Assembly (NCBI RefSeq): GCF_009905375.1
Contig: NC_133647.1
Location: 129,930,673-129,994,672 of the forward strand
Direction: 5' to 3'
Source of the DNA: Apium graveolens
Taxonomy: Eukaryota > Streptophyta > Magnoliopsida > Apiales > Apiaceae
DNA length: 64,000 bases
The translations under genes were made by a program, and so were the position numbers. Each line of letters starts with the position of its first letter. The first letter of the stretch is position 1. Positions 1 to 12,400 of the stretch are shown here, piece by piece. The notes beneath the pieces are model-generated. The model was not told where the DNA came from. It worked only from the letters and a program-made list of their open reading frames with translations, and did no database searches.

Positions 1-350
1 ATCTCTTGAACTTAGCAGCTTGCTCTAATGATTCTCAAATTTAAGATATTTGTTTTCCCTTATTTACATAAACTAATGTTCTGCTTATTGTCCTAAAACT
101 CGGACTAAGACATCATCCCAAACCACACAAAACAAAACATTCTGGTAGACAAAATGGTTGATTGTTGTTTCTCCGCAGATGCATCGATAACCACTATGTT
201 AAAACATCTACACTTATCAGAAGTACATGATCCAACTCTCCTTGTAGTGTATCAAAAAGTCTTGCATTCAGGTATGTTATTTCTTAGTAAATATCTTTTC
301 TTTCATGTTGGCAACTCCACACAAAATAGCAGTTCCTGTTCTTTCTTAGG
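1..350. other. flank with one possible exon (178-271)
   Basis: An AG at 176-177 and a GT after about 271 bracket an open stretch that includes the residues HLHLSEVHDPTLLVVYQK. I do not recognise it, and it does not resemble the ABCG protein that starts at 351. It could be another captured exon or chance. Confidence 0.2.
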
Positions 351-1576
351 TGTGTGTTTTCTGCTAATAACTATGTAAAACCTAACAAAAACGGTAATAT
401 AACATCGTGGTTTCTTGGATGGGCTTCTAGTGCTGGAAAAGGCAAGGACGTCGATAGGAAGAATAAAAAAGAAATGCCTTCTCGAACTCTTGACTGCCTA
501 CCCTTTTGTGAAGGCTTTTTTTGCCCACATGGGCTTACCTGCATGATGCGTAAGTATATATTTTGAAAGACATCATAACTTACAAATGCAGTGACCATAA
601 TGTATATTGTGTATGTTTTAAATAAAAATCTCACCGTTTTAATATATTTATGTTGTTGAATTTATTGTATATGTAGCTTGCCCTCTAGGTGCTTATTGTC
701 CAGTTGCAGAACTCAACAAAACTACTGGTGTATGCGATCCGTAAGTTGAAATTCATCCTTCAACTTTTTTTCTTTTTAATCTCATTAAATGTTCTTCTTC
801 TTACACAAGTGCATAAAACAAAATCTCCAGTTATACCTATCAACCACCTTCTGGGGATGAAGGCCATAAGTGTGGAGCAGCAGACATGTGGGGAGATGTT
901 ATGTCTACCAAAGAGATATTCTGTTCTACAGGATATTATTGTCAAACTCCTACAAAGAAAACTACTTGCACCAAGGGATACTCATTCTAATCTCTATCTT
1001 AATTTTTTTCTCTTCTTGATAGTGATATAGCTCAGTTTTTTGTTATCCATTTTTAATCACGCAATATGATCTGCTTAACAGTTTAATGATGTGTGTTTAT
1101 TATAATGCATGCATTATTACAGGACTGGATCTATAAAACAATCAAGTATGAGTCTTCTTTTGTCCATGAAAAAGTTTATTTCTTGTTCATCTTTTGATCA
1201 GAAATGTGTTTCATAGAAAAGGTGAATTTATGAAAATGACAATTAGGCCACCTGATAATACATATGAACCGAGCTAGCATGTCATTCTGCTATGTCTCCT
1301 TTTGCTTCTGGAAATATGCTTTGTATGCAATAGAGGCCATGCTTAAAATTTACTCTTTCTTTGATTACATTTAGAATTTGTACTAAAACAATTATTGAAG
1401 ATCAAATTTTATAAGCCTAAAAAATGCAGACTAGGGTCCTTGATTGTCTACAATCATACTGGATTTATGGATTTATGCACTTCTTTGCCTTGTGGAGGTC
1501 GAGCATGTATATTTTTCCTAAAGCTCCTTAAGTTTATCATCTTTCGCCTCAGCAATCGAGTATTTGTACTCAAATT

Positions 1577-1853
1577 TGTTGGAATTATGTTTTTATTAAT
1601 CTAAACTTTTGTTTTAAATAAATTAATTAGGTAGTAGTTGGTTTGAATAATTCTCAATGTATTGGAGATAAATTAGGAAGTAGAGTACGTTGTGGCGTAG
1701 CAGTAGGAAGCAGTTTTTCTGTTCCAAGTTTTTAGCTGCGTTTTTCTATTTTTAAGTCTGTAACACAAAACATTGTAGTAGAATAAGAAAGTGCAAGTTC
1801 TCCTCAAGATAAAAGCTTTATTTTGTTTTGCATATTCTATTTTATTCGCTACA
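1577..1853 (+). repeat. Copia-A 5' LTR
   Basis: Direct repeat of 6099-6375, same length. It begins TGTTGGAATTATG and ends TTCGCTACA, followed by TTG and the primer binding site. Confidence 0.96.
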
Positions 1854-1856
1854 TTG

Positions 1857-1868
1857 TGGTATCAGAGC
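1857..1868 (+). other. Copia-A primer binding site
   Basis: TGGTATCAGAGC, the standard complement of the 3' end of plant initiator methionine tRNA, three bases after the LTR. Confidence 0.95.
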
Positions 1869-1889
1869 CTGGTTATTGTAGGTACGTGC

Positions 1890-3224
1890 ATGCCTAAAAT
1901 ACAACCCAGACACACGAGTGTGCAGATGGAAACCTCAAAACCGAAGGAAGGTTCCGTTGGTCTAAGCTACCCACTGCTTACCAAGAGCAACTACACAGTA
2001 TGGTCCTTGAAGATGAAAGTCTTCATGAAAGCGCAAGGAGTTTGGGATGCGATTGAGCCAAAGGATCCCAAGAAACCCGCAGAGGAGAAGACGGTACAAG
2101 TAGCCCTTGCAGCGATCTATCAAGGTGTGCCAGAGGATATTTTGTTGACCATTGCTGAGAAAGAAACGGCCAAGGAAGCGTGGGACGCGATAAAGACATT
2201 GTGTATAGGTGCGGAGCGAGTAAAAGAGGCGAATGTGCAAACGTTAAAGGGCGAATTCGAGTCACTGGTCATGAAGGACACAGACCAGGTGGACGACTTT
2301 TACATGAAGCTGAGTGGCATTGTCACAAACATTCGAGTTCTTGGTGAAACATTGGAGGAGGCTAGTGTTCTCAGGAAGCTGTTGAGGGCAGTCCCAGAAA
2401 AATTTCTTTAAATTGCTTCAAACATCGAACAATTCGGGGACATGAAAGTATTAACTGTTGAAGAGGTGGTAGGCCGCCTCAAGGCCCATGAAGAAAGGAC
2501 GAAAGGAAAATCAGAAAACACAGGGGGACAACCCTTGTTAACACAGGAGGAGTGGACAAAAAGGTCGAACAAGACCGGGTCATCTGCGTATCAAAACCAG
2601 AGACCAAGAGGAGGTTTTGCAGCACGTGGCAGACGCAGGTATAGTTCCAGAAATCAAAATGGAGGTAGAGGACATTACCAACAACAACAACAACAACCCA
2701 AGGGTGAGGGAATTAATAAGGGTTATGCTGCAACTCGTGATAGGAGTACGGTGAAGTGTTATAATTGCAGTGTGTATGGACATTACGCCACTGAGTGTAG
2801 AAAACCAAGAAAAGATAGGGAGAAAAATAAGGAACAGAGCCAAGAATCAAACCTCACAAAATATGAGGACGATGAGCCTACACTACTCTTAACTGAGTGT
2901 GAAAATATTGTGCTGTTGAATGAGGAAAGTGTAAAGCCAAACACTAATCAGTACGAAGGAACAAAGGGCGAGAAAAATATATGGTACTTGGACAACAGTG
3001 CCAGTAACCACATGACTGGACACTGGGAAAAGTTCTACGAATTAAATGAAAACGTGAAGGGCCAGGTTCGCTTTGGAGATGGGTCGGCTGTAGAAATTGA
3101 AGGGAAAGGGATGATAGTATTCAAGTGTAAAAATAGTGAGGAACACACACTTAAAGATGTATACTTCATCCCGAAATTGTGCAACAACATCATCTCTGGG
3201 TCAGTTGTCAGAATGTGGAAATAA
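1890..3224 (+). pseudogene. Copia-A gag and start of protease
   Basis: The frame opens at ATG 1890, with a second in-frame ATG at 1926. It carries the Copia gag region (NYTVWSLKMKVFMKAQGVWD near the start) and a CCHC zinc knuckle, CYNCSVYGHYATEC, at about 2758-2799. The protease motif is WYLDNSASNHMT near 2980-3016; plant Copia proteases usually have DSGA(S/T) here, so the DNSAS form departs from that. A TAA at 2409-2411 interrupts gag in the same frame. A frameshift near 3195 moves the protease frame into +1, where the product continues from about 3196. The product is therefore broken. Confidence 0.88.
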
Positions 3225-6084
3225 AGTTGTGTTGAGTGGAGGATATTTGTGGGTGTATGGTGAGCAGGGAGAGCTTATTTTGAAGACACAAAGATCATCT
3301 AATCAGTTATACAAGGCAGTAATAGAGGAGAGGAGTCCTGTGTGTATGTTAACAAAGGCTGAAGAATGAACATGGCTATGGCATGCAAGACTTGGACACG
3401 TGAACTTTCAGTCACTTCAGGCTATATCAGAGAAGGAAATGGCACGAAGACTTCCAAAAATGGTGCAACCAAGGACTGTGTGTAGTGGTTGTTTGTTAGC
3501 AAAACAAACAAGAAAATCATTCCCGTTGAAAACTACGTTCGTAGCAACAAAGAAGCTCAATTTGATACATGCTGATTTGTGTGGCCCTCTCTCTCCACCT
3601 ACTCCGGCGGGAAACATGTATGTGTTCTTACTGGTGGATGACTATAGTCGTGCAATGTGGGTGTTTATGTTAAAGACGAAGGATCAAGCAATGGAGGTAT
3701 TTAAAAAATTCAAGGTTTTTGGTAGAAAACGAAGCACAAGATACTGTCAAGGTGTTGCGAACAGACCGGGGGGGGAGAATTTACGTCAAAAGAATTTGAA
3801 ACTTTCTGTGAACTTATAGGCATCAAAAGACATTTGACAGCCCCTTACACCCCACAACAAAATGGGGTTGTAGAAAGGCGAAATCGAACTGTGATCGCTA
3901 TGACAAGGAGTATATTGAAAGAAAGGAATATGCCAGCTGTAATGTGGGGAGAGGCAGTGAGGCATTCAGTTTATCTCTTGAACCGCTTGCCAACTAAGTC
4001 TCTGAATGGTGAAACTCCTTACGAGGCTTGGACAGGGGTAAAGCCAGAACTCGATCATGTCAGAATATTTGGGTGTCTGGCACACGTTAAGACGCAAAAT
4101 GTGGCTCTGGGAAAGCTTGACGACAAAAGTGTAAAAATGGTTTACATTGGAAAAGAGCCAGGAACAAAGGCTCACAGGTTGTTTAATCCAAATACTGGGA
4201 AACTGCAAGTCAGCCGCGATGTAGTGTTTGAAGAAGAAAAAGGTTGGAATTGGGAGCACACAGAGATGCAGATGGATGGACAACAATCACATGGTTCCTC
4301 ATTTGTTGTTTTGGATACTCAGATTAATGCACAGGGTAACATCGAAACAGAAACAGAACCGCATACTCCTGACACTCTGAATATAAGGGAAAGTGAAATT
4401 GGTGAGTCTAACAGTGAAGGCGATAGCTTCAGGTCATCAGGTGAAACAAGTGAACCCAAAAGGTTCCGTTTATTAAGTGAAATCTACGACACCACAGAAG
4501 AAATAGAATTGGATGATGAACTTTTGCTGATAGGTGTTAAAGAGCCAAAAACATTTGAAGAAGCTAAGGATATCAACGAGTGGAAAGAAGCTATGGGTGC
4601 TGAAATCACGGCAATTGAGAAAAATAAGACATGGGTCTTGACAGATTTACCAGAGGGACGCAAACCCATTTCGTTAAAGTGGGTTTACAAGATTAAGAGG
4701 GACACCAATGGAGATATTGTGAAATATAAGGCAAGGCTTGTGGCATGAGGTTATGTGCTATAAAAAAGGAGTAGATTACAATGAAGTCTTCACACCTGTG
4801 ACTCACATTGAAACAGTGCGATTGTTGTTAGCTTTAGCAGCGAAAGAAGGCTGGCAGGTGCATCACTTGGATGTAAAGTCCGCATTCCTGAATGGTGATT
4901 TAACAGAAGAGGTGTACGTAGTTCAGCCTAGTGGTTTTGAAAAACATGGAAAAGAACACAAGGTATATCGCTTATTGAAGGCACTCTACGGTTTGTGTCA
5001 GTCACCAAGAGCTTGGTACTCAAGATTAAATAATTATTTAAGGCGTTTGGGATTTACAAGGTGTCCTTATGATCATGCCGTGTACACAAGACGTGAAGGA
5101 GATGAGTGTCTAATAGTTGCAGTGTATGTGGATGACCTGTTAGTAACAGGGTCGAGTACGGGAAACATTCTAAAGTTCAAGGGACAGATGAGAAACGAGT
5201 TTGACATGAGTGATATCGGGAAATTGGCCTATTATCTAGGATTGGAGGTGAACCAGCAGAATGGCTATATTGAAGTTAAACAGACATCGTATGGAAGACG
5301 CATCTTGGAGAAGATGAATATGTTAATGTGCAGGCCAGTCAAATTTCCCATGGAGTCCAAGATACAGATAGGAAAGGATGAAGGTGGAGAGCTAGTCGAC
5401 TCCACATTATACAGGAGTGTCATTGGTGAATTAAGGTATCTTGTTCATACTCATCCCGATATATCTTATTCTGTGGGTGTGCTAAGCAGGTATATGGAGA
5501 AACCAACAGTGTTGCATTACAACGCCGTGAAGAGAGTGTTACGATACATAAAGGGCACTCTAAGTTATGGTGTAGTGTATCATCAGGGGTCTGGTAACTA
5601 TCTTCTAAGTGGTTATTCAGATAGTGATCATGCAGGGAGCATAGATGATAGAAAAAGCACTACAGGCGTAGTGTTCTACTTAAATGAGAATCTGATAACA
5701 TGGGTTTCACAGAAACAGAGGTCCGTAGCTCTGTCTTCGTGTGAGGCTGAGTTTATGGCCATTACAGCTGCAGCAACGCAGGGAATATGGCTGCAGAACT
5801 TGTTAAAGCAAGTGATGGATGTGTCCCCAGGACCTGTGGTAATCTATGTGGACAACAAGTCCGTGATTAATCTGACCAAAAATCCTATCATAAACGGTAG
5901 GAGTAAGCATATTGATATGCGCTTCCACTTCATTAGAGATTGTGTGGAGCGAGGGGAAATAGAAGTGTAATATATGAAGACACAAGAGCAAAGGGCGGAT
6001 ATTCTGACCAAACCATTGACAGCTGGGAAGTTCGAAGAAATGCGGATGTTGCTCGGGGTCAAGAACCTGGACAATCAAGTTTAG
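3196..6084 (+). pseudogene. Copia-A pol remainder: integrase, reverse transcriptase, RNase H
   Basis: Pieces in order: GAG-pre-integrase (LWHARLGHVNF, 3376-3410), integrase core (DLCGPLSPP and LVDDYSRAMWVF, 3570-3670; APYTPQQNGVVERRNR, 3838-3890), reverse transcriptase start (KWVYKIKRD, 4678), RT (LDVKSAFLNG near 4870; YVDDLLVTG near 5125) and RNase H (SSCEAEFMA near 5740; a RADILTKPL-like tail at 5992-6018). Breaks: TGA at 3367-3369, a frameshift near 3715 in integrase, stops plus a frameshift near 4746, and TAA at 5968-5970 shortly before the natural TAG at 6082-6084. RT and RNase H catalytic motifs are still visible. The lineage within Copia was not determined. Confidence 0.9.
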
Positions 6085-6098
6085 ATGAAGGGAGAGAA

Positions 6099-6375
6099 TG
6101 TTGGAATTATGTTTTTATTAATCTAAACTTTTGTTTTAAATAAATTAATTAGGTAGTAGTTGGTTTAAATAATTCTCAATGTATTGGAGATAAATTAGGA
6201 AGTAGAGTACGTTGTGGAGTAGCAGTAGGAAGCAGTTTCTCTGTTCCAAGTTTTTAGCTGCATTTTTCTATTTTTAAGTCTGTAACACAAAACATTGGAG
6301 TAGAATAAGATAGTGCAAGTTCTCCTCCAGATAAAAGCTTTATTTTGTTTTGCATATTCTATTTTATTCGCTACA
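6099..6375 (+). repeat. Copia-A 3' LTR
   Basis: Copy of 1577-1853, preceded by the purine tract GATGAAGGGAGAGAA and followed by the target duplication AAATT. Confidence 0.96.
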
Positions 6376-6695
6376 AAATTAAGGTTGAAGAAAGAATTGA
6401 CTACGTACAGATGAATTTTCAGGTTGTTTCAAGCTGGCCACCAGTGATGCACAAACCGAGAGTTGAAATATCACAGCTTATGGCATCTTGGTTTCTGTAA
6501 GTTTATTGTTCAAAGAAAGTTGGGTTTAAGTTTTATGTGGAATGCTTTAATTAACCCTGTTATCGATTGATATAGGTTGGGTTGACACTCTTACTTCTGA
6601 TCATTTACAACTTCTCTGATCAAGTTCTCTATCTTAAAGAAAAGAATAAAGCAAAGTCTAGAGAAGCTGCTGAAAGGAGTGCAAGGGAAACATGA

Positions 6696-8039
6696 ACTTA
6701 GGTGTATGTTTTCTACAATTGGACCCTTCTGGTACATGAATTGTGATAGTATCGGAAGTTTAGCCTGGTACATGAACCAAGATAATATTGGAAGATAAAC
6801 AAATAGGGTATGACGATGAAAATCTTGATATAAGTACTTCATTCTATAATTCTGATCAGGCAGAAACACTACTACCTGTTGTAAGCTTGTCTTCCTTGAC
6901 TACACACAGTCTAAGCGTTTATATCCTTTATACTATTAGTATGTTTGTTATCTTATGTGTGACTGTTGTACAGGTTTGTATGGGCATGTAATGAGCAGGG
7001 CCTTAGGATAAGAAAATCCCTGGTTAGTATATTTAAGTTGTTAGATCCGTAATTAACTTAATATGATGTATTTATGGCATTGGTACGAATTTTTCCTTGA
7101 TATGTTTACTTTAGCATACTACTATTTTCTGTAATTTTATCTTCACAAATACTTATAACTCACTTGACTTCAGTTGAGTACCTTTATAAGAAGAAGCATG
7201 GCACAGGTTTAGTTAATCCTTCATGTAGTACTTGTGATTTAATTGCTAAACCCTACTGTTAAATCAATTTATTTTATATTTACAATTTCTGCTTTAGAAT
7301 GGCTGTATTAATATTTTATTTCCTACAGGTTCAAATAAATCAATGATTATGATTCCTAAAGTCGTCAACCTGGAAGGTGCTGCTAAGAAGGTGGAAGGCC
7401 AAACTGTTCTTTGCAGGTCATATAAGCTTCCTCTATTTTATAAAAGTATATATTGCATTCTGTTGTTGCTGCTATTTTTTCAGTCTACTACTGCTATTTT
7501 TTAAACTCTGCAACCATTATTTAAAATTTTGATTCTTTGCATATTTTTCTTTTAAGTTCTATATATATATATATATATATATCTAATATTGATATAAAAA
7601 CTGAATGATAAGAAAAGCAGGGAAGAAAGTCAATTACCTTTTCGAGCAAAGCAAGCATGGAACAACTCCTAATTATGAATAAAGAACATAACATGAAGTA
7701 GAAGAATAGTCGTGGATGGTATGTTAGAGCTCTGCGCCACATTTTCAAGTGACCATGATGATGGCACTCTTGTTACCATGGTCATTCATATTACTGAAGG
7801 TGGTTCTACCTAGTCAGAAGCGTTCTAGCAGCATTCTCATTCTACTTTGTTTTTCTCAGTACTATGTTTAGATTTTAAACTGTAACTTTAACTTGTTAAA
7901 ACTTCGGCTATTATTTTATGGTTGGTAGACAATTAGTGGTATAAGGATGGTAGTATGGTGATGGTGAAGGTAGTGGTAGTATGGGGTAACTGATATTATC
8001 ATTGGTGGATTGATGTTATGGTTTGTGGATTGTGCGGGT
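6696..8039. other. intergenic DNA with one exon-like piece
   Basis: No recognisable gene. An open 88-bp stretch at 7329-7416 is bracketed by TACAG and GCAG/GT and contains KVVNLEGAAKKVEGQTVLC in one frame. It could be an exon of a lost gene, but the family is not recognised. A (AT)11 microsatellite lies at 7561-7582. Confidence 0.4.
7561..7582. repeat. (AT)11 microsatellite
   Basis: Uninterrupted AT dinucleotide run. Confidence 0.95.
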
Positions 8040-8478
8040 TTAAAGACAATGGTCTTATTTATGGGTATGCTAATTTACAAACAGTTCCTAGCATTTTTTT
8101 TGTAAAAGTGTTGCAATAGGTCTTTGTAGTGTTGCTAATAATCAGTGTAAAATGTTGCAAAAAACACAAAAAAACGTTGATGCAAACATGTGGGCCCCAT
8201 ATGTGGGGCTAACAAATATTATACAGATAGCCCAAACCCTGTTCTAATACTTTTCAAGTCCTACTGCAACTCCAATGGTGTTGCAATAGTATGTTTCTGT
8301 AATTGATAACCAAGGGTTGTAATAGGGTGTCCCCGGGGTTGTAAAAAACTCTATTGCAACGTCTAAAATTGCAACCTCGAAAAAGAGTCGCAATAGCCTT
8401 TTTTTAGGCTTTAGCAACCCTGTTTTGGCCTTTAGTAATGGTTTCTGGGGGTTGCAGAATCCAATATATGGCATAGTA
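8040..8478. mobile_element. CACTA-type end fragment (right end visible)
   Basis: The stretch is full of short motifs in both orientations (GTTGCAATAG, TTGCAAC, GTCGCAATAG), the pattern of CACTA subterminal repeats. It ends TATGGCATAGTA at 8467-8478, which matches the reverse complement of the CACTA-C terminus (TATGGCGTAGTG) at 10 of 12 bases. It also contains CATGTGGGCCCCATATGTGGGG, similar to repeats inside CACTA-C. I could not find a left terminus, so it is probably a truncated or deletion derivative. Confidence 0.5.
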
Positions 8479-8999
8479 AATGAAGAATCACAAGTATAAA
8501 CTAGATCCTCTTCGCCTTGATTAAATTGTGCTCTACAGTCTTCTTACACATTCTTCTTCAACTCTTGTACGTCTTGTTATGAAAAATGACCTTAAGTTAT
8601 TTTTATATAGCAGCCCATGCAAAGTAGAAGTCCAACGGATCATAATCACAAGAGAATCAGGATTCTGAAATCCCGACCCGGCATGGCCGCGCGCTTGACC
8701 AGCGCGGGCGTGCTGTACTTCTGCCATCCTGGCGCGGTCACGCGCTTCTATAATGCGGCCGCGCTGACTCTCTGGGGAATTTTCTGACTTCTTCTTTTCT
8801 TGCTGATTTGAGCTACAACGCGGGCGCGTTGACTCTCTGGGGAATTTTCTGACTTCTTCTTTTCTTGCTGATTTGAGATGGTCTTTTCACGAGCTTTTAT
8901 TCTAGACACCATCCTAACATAATATTAGCATCAAAACAATGTCAAATCACCTGGATTCCTCATAAATGCCTGAAATGCAAAACACTACAAAAACACGTT
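8479..8999. repeat. GC-rich patch with a 52-bp duplication
   Basis: Between 8678 and 8835 the base composition jumps to a GC-rich, CpG-rich state (GGCCGCGCGC, GCGCGGTCACGCGC). A 52-bp unit is present twice with one mismatch, at 8761-8812 and 8826-8877 (GCGCTGACTCTCTGGGG to GATTTGAG), 65 bp apart. No gene is seen. The patch looks like a piece of an unidentified repeat. Confidence 0.6.
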
Positions 9000-9452
9000 A
9001 AAAACACCAACTTCCTCAATTTCTAAAGTGACTTAAATGCCCCTCAACCCAGGGCATGATACGATTGCAATACATACAGTTCCATCTATCTTCCTCAATT
9101 TCTATTTCTTCAAAATACTGTGTGCAAACTGTCTTGTACCACATATAAGTCTCTTCCATAGAAGTGATAATGAGTTGTGCACAAATTTGTCTCTACAAGT
9201 ACATATACTGTCACTTTCAATGAAGTAAATTTAGGAAGTTGTTTATTTTTGTAGTACCATGATGCATTCTTTCCCCATGATTATAATTTTTACAACATTC
9301 AGAATTTCCACATGTGCATGCTTGTCCATTGCATACATTTCTTGTTGGAAAGTTGGTTGGGTCAACCTAATTAGATTTGGGCAATGTTAAAAGTGTTGCC
9401 TATATTAGATGTTTATACATGTATAAAAATTAAATTTTTTACTTACTTCTGC
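9000..9452 (-). pseudogene. RPA70-like gene B, distal (3') part, beyond Gypsy-A
   Basis: On the minus strand, the sequence at the Gypsy-A junction supplies the GTAAGT donor that completes the exon broken at 22239. An acceptor at 9367-9368 opens a further exon-like stretch. Near 9050-9090 the minus strand reads WNCMYCNRIMPW, which resembles the W-x-C-x-x-C start of the zinc ribbon in the C-terminal OB fold of RPA70. Neighbouring stretches carry stops in the frames I tried. Continuity with 22239-23332 rests mainly on the target duplication and the donor site; the zinc-ribbon match is weak. Confidence 0.4.
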
Positions 9453-12400
9453 TGTAATATTCGGGACATAGCGTGCAATTATTTTATTGATAAGTAAATA
9501 TTATATGATTATATTGTGATTTTTGGTGAATTATCTGATGATTGGTATTGTTATGTGGATGTTTATATGTGGTAAAGTATAAGTATGTTAATTTTATTAT
9601 GTCCAGAATAAAATATAGATAATTAAGATATTTTTCTGGTAATTTTTGGAGTGTTATATAATTTTATATTGATTTATGAATCTAATAATAATTACAAAAC
9701 TATTTTCTAAAGCTGGGAATCATCCAACCTCAATCATTTTTACGTTTTTACGAACCAAAACTCTTCCTAAAACTCCATCCTAACTTAATCTGATAATTAC
9801 GGACATTTCCCGTGTTTTGACTTTTTCGATCTGGATTGCGGTTTGACCCGTGTGCGGCCTGGTGTAAGATTTTTGATATGATAATCATTTCGATAAAGCA
9901 ACACAACTCGTATTCTCAAAAGACGGGATATTATTACATTATTTTTGTCTGAAGTATTTTAAAAGAAGCACGGGTTGGATAATTATCCAATATGGGTATT
10001 AAATCAGGTCGTTTTTGCAGTTACTTAGTGGCTAAGCAACTAATTTATCGATCTAATACAATCCAAAATGAACCAATATTCCATAAATATAAATAGCATA
10101 TTTGTAATCTTATTTTATTCCTATAATCACAATCAGTCAGTCAAAACCGATAAAATATAGAGAAAAATCCTAGTTAAATGTCGCGTTCTTCATAATCAAT
10201 CGCACAAACGAAGGCATTATCAAACTCCAATTCGGGCGTGCAATATATCAAATCGAAACTCTCGAAAAATTCTTTCTGAATCAACCATCCATTTTTTTCA
10301 GAAATCAAGGTATTTTTCTTAGTTAATTATTTTATTTCGAAATATTTATGGATTAAATTATCTATTTTTGTTTTTGATATTTTTGATGTGATTTGATGGT
10401 AGAATCATGTAGATATTTTCTTCCTAGTCATTTTGGTATATTATATGACTAATTTGGAGTTCAATAACATGTTCAAATTGTTGTTTGATTCTCGAATTAA
10501 AAAATTATGGTTTATATGTTTGAATGTTCTTGATTGGAAATTGGGTGTTTTTTATTTGGGGTTATTAGTTGATTCTGAGGATTGGGTTGTGCTCCTTATT
10601 TGATTTACAATCGATTTATGTATTCGCTAATAACAAATGATTCCTGGATCGGTTTAATTGAACATCGCCGAAAAATACAAAGGGGCGGCTGCGGGAATTT
10701 TGATCCGATTTTCCGGCTTTTACAGGAGACGTTTGTGGGTTGTGATTGTACGAACGTGATCCTGGAAGCGTAAGGATCGTTTGCTATCAATTTGAGGCTA
10801 TTCTGGGTTACTATCAGGCGACCGGAAAAGCTCCATGGAGTTCCGGCCGACGGGAGGTAGAGGGGATGGGGAAAATTACCATTTCCACCCCTGTCGTTTA
10901 CAAAACCTACAAATTTTATATTTTGGTTTTAAAAGCTTGTAAAAATCTGATTTATGTTTTAAAACTTTCAAAAATCAGATTCTTGTTTTAGTATTTTCAG
11001 AAATTGTATTTTCTTTTTTATATTATTCCCAGAAATTAATTTTTAATTATTTAAAAATAAAAAAATTCAGTATTTAATTTCTGAAAATTATTTTTAATTT
11101 AAAAATAATTTTTTATTATTTAATTAATTAATTTTAGTTGATAATTAATTATTTAATTAGTTAATTAATTTAAATATTAATTGATTAATTAATTTAATTA
11201 GTTATTAATTAATTTTAATTGATTATTTAATTAGATTTAATTATTTATTTTTATTTAAAAATTTCCAAAAATAGTTTTGAGCTTTCAAATATAATTTAAA
11301 AATTATTTTCAAAGCTCAGTAATTATTATTAAATCATTTTAAAGTCAGATTCGGGCGTTTGAACCCTATTTTTTATTATAAAATGATTTGGAGACCTGTT
11401 TTAATTCCGAAAAATATTCAAAAATTCATAATAAATACCTGTAAAATCATTTTGACCTCGAATCTTCTTTGAAAAAAATTATTTTGATCGAATATCTTGC
11501 ATGCTATGTGCTACGTATTATCTGATGGATCTGTTATATGCATATGTGGTTATTGTTTGACTGTTTTAATCATAACTTTCAATCCGTAAGTCGGATCTAG
11601 GTAAAATGAATTATAGATAAGAGCTTGTAACATCTATGTGAGGATTAAAATAATATGAGATGGAGTATTGATAGATACTCGTGGTACCAAACAGAGAAAT
11701 GCAAGGCATGGGAAAGAAAAACAAGTGATCAGTAAATAGAACTAAAGCGTAGAAAAAGAAGGCAAGTGATCGATGAATAGACGCAAGGAATATAAAAAGA
11801 AGGAAAATGATTGATGAGTAAAACTGTTAGATGAGTACAAGTAAAGGTGGAAATCATATGTGATAAGGCAAGTACTTCTGAAACTTCTTCAAGATATATT
11901 ACAAATATTTTTGAACTTTCTCATAACATGTTGCTAGTATTTAAAATAAATCATGTTTTATATTGCAAACGCTTTAAACCATTCAACCTTGAACCCTGAT
12001 CATATCATTGAACTTGAGCTGTAAGCCTTATTTCTTGTAAACCACCAACAGTTTATTTCCCAGATATTAAACCATACAAATACGATACTACTCCACAATT
12101 ACATACTCGCCATAAACAAAATACTGAAACAGAATTACTTGTGCATACAAAAATGAGTATACTCTATACTATCCTATATCATTAGAGATCTATAACTTGC
12201 TTTATCATTCAACCATTTTTCATCAGATACTTGATTCTTCATCAGGCTTGAAACATTCTTCATATTTACACCTTGATATACCTCGGTGATACCTATAAAA
12301 TGGTTTATGCTCTGAGATAAATATTTTATCAATGTTAATTATGATTCTGTTTTTATTAAATAATAATGGATATCATACTGAATCATTTTAGAATTGGATG

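Larger units (their letters stand above)
1577..6375 (+). mobile_element. Copia-A, Ty1/Copia LTR retrotransposon, complete but mutated
   Basis: Two 277-bp LTRs (1577-1853 and 6099-6375) start TGTTGG and end CTACA. They are flanked by a perfect 5-bp duplication AAATT (1572-1576 and 6376-6380). A primer binding site complementary to initiator Met tRNA lies at 1857-1868 and a purine tract at 6085-6098. The inside reads gag, protease, integrase, reverse transcriptase, RNase H, which is the Copia order. About 7 LTR differences in 277 sites (2.5 percent by eye) make it moderately old. It lies in the same orientation as the ABCG fragment. Confidence 0.96.
351..6695 (+). pseudogene. ABCG24/ABCG28-type ABC transporter, N-terminal region fragment, split by Copia-A
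   Basis: Spliced pieces match the cysteine-rich N-terminal region of plant half-size transporters of the ABCG24/28 group. Exons read by eye: 351-549 (contains CEGFFCPHGLTCM), 677-740 (CPLGAYCPVAELNKTTG), 831 to about 990 (YTYQPPSG, then repeated cysteines), possibly 1123 onward (RTGS), 6423-6496 (CFKLAT...ITAYG) and 6576-6692 (LIIYNFSDQVL, then KSREAAERSARET). Junctions 549/677, 740/831 and 6496/6576 keep frame with GT-AG introns. The 6423 exon has an in-frame TGA, the exon ending near 990 has no GT donor, and the last exon stops at TGA 6693-6695. The nucleotide-binding and transmembrane domains that follow in intact members are absent. Copia-A lies in the intron before the 6423 exon. I read this as a dead partial copy; family assignment is fairly secure. 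Confidence 0.8.

Noticed and set aside
1395..1604. Open frame containing KKCRLGSL, reminiscent of the ABCG CRxGS segment
   Set aside because: The 1123 segment (RTGS) after an AG acceptor is at least as good, and this frame runs into the Copia LTR; not counted as an exon.
10582..10991. Open frames of 63-81 codons in the Gypsy-A 5' LTR, the first also in the 3' LTR (19729-19920)
   Set aside because: Shared only because the LTRs are copies; composition and position fit non-coding LTR sequence.
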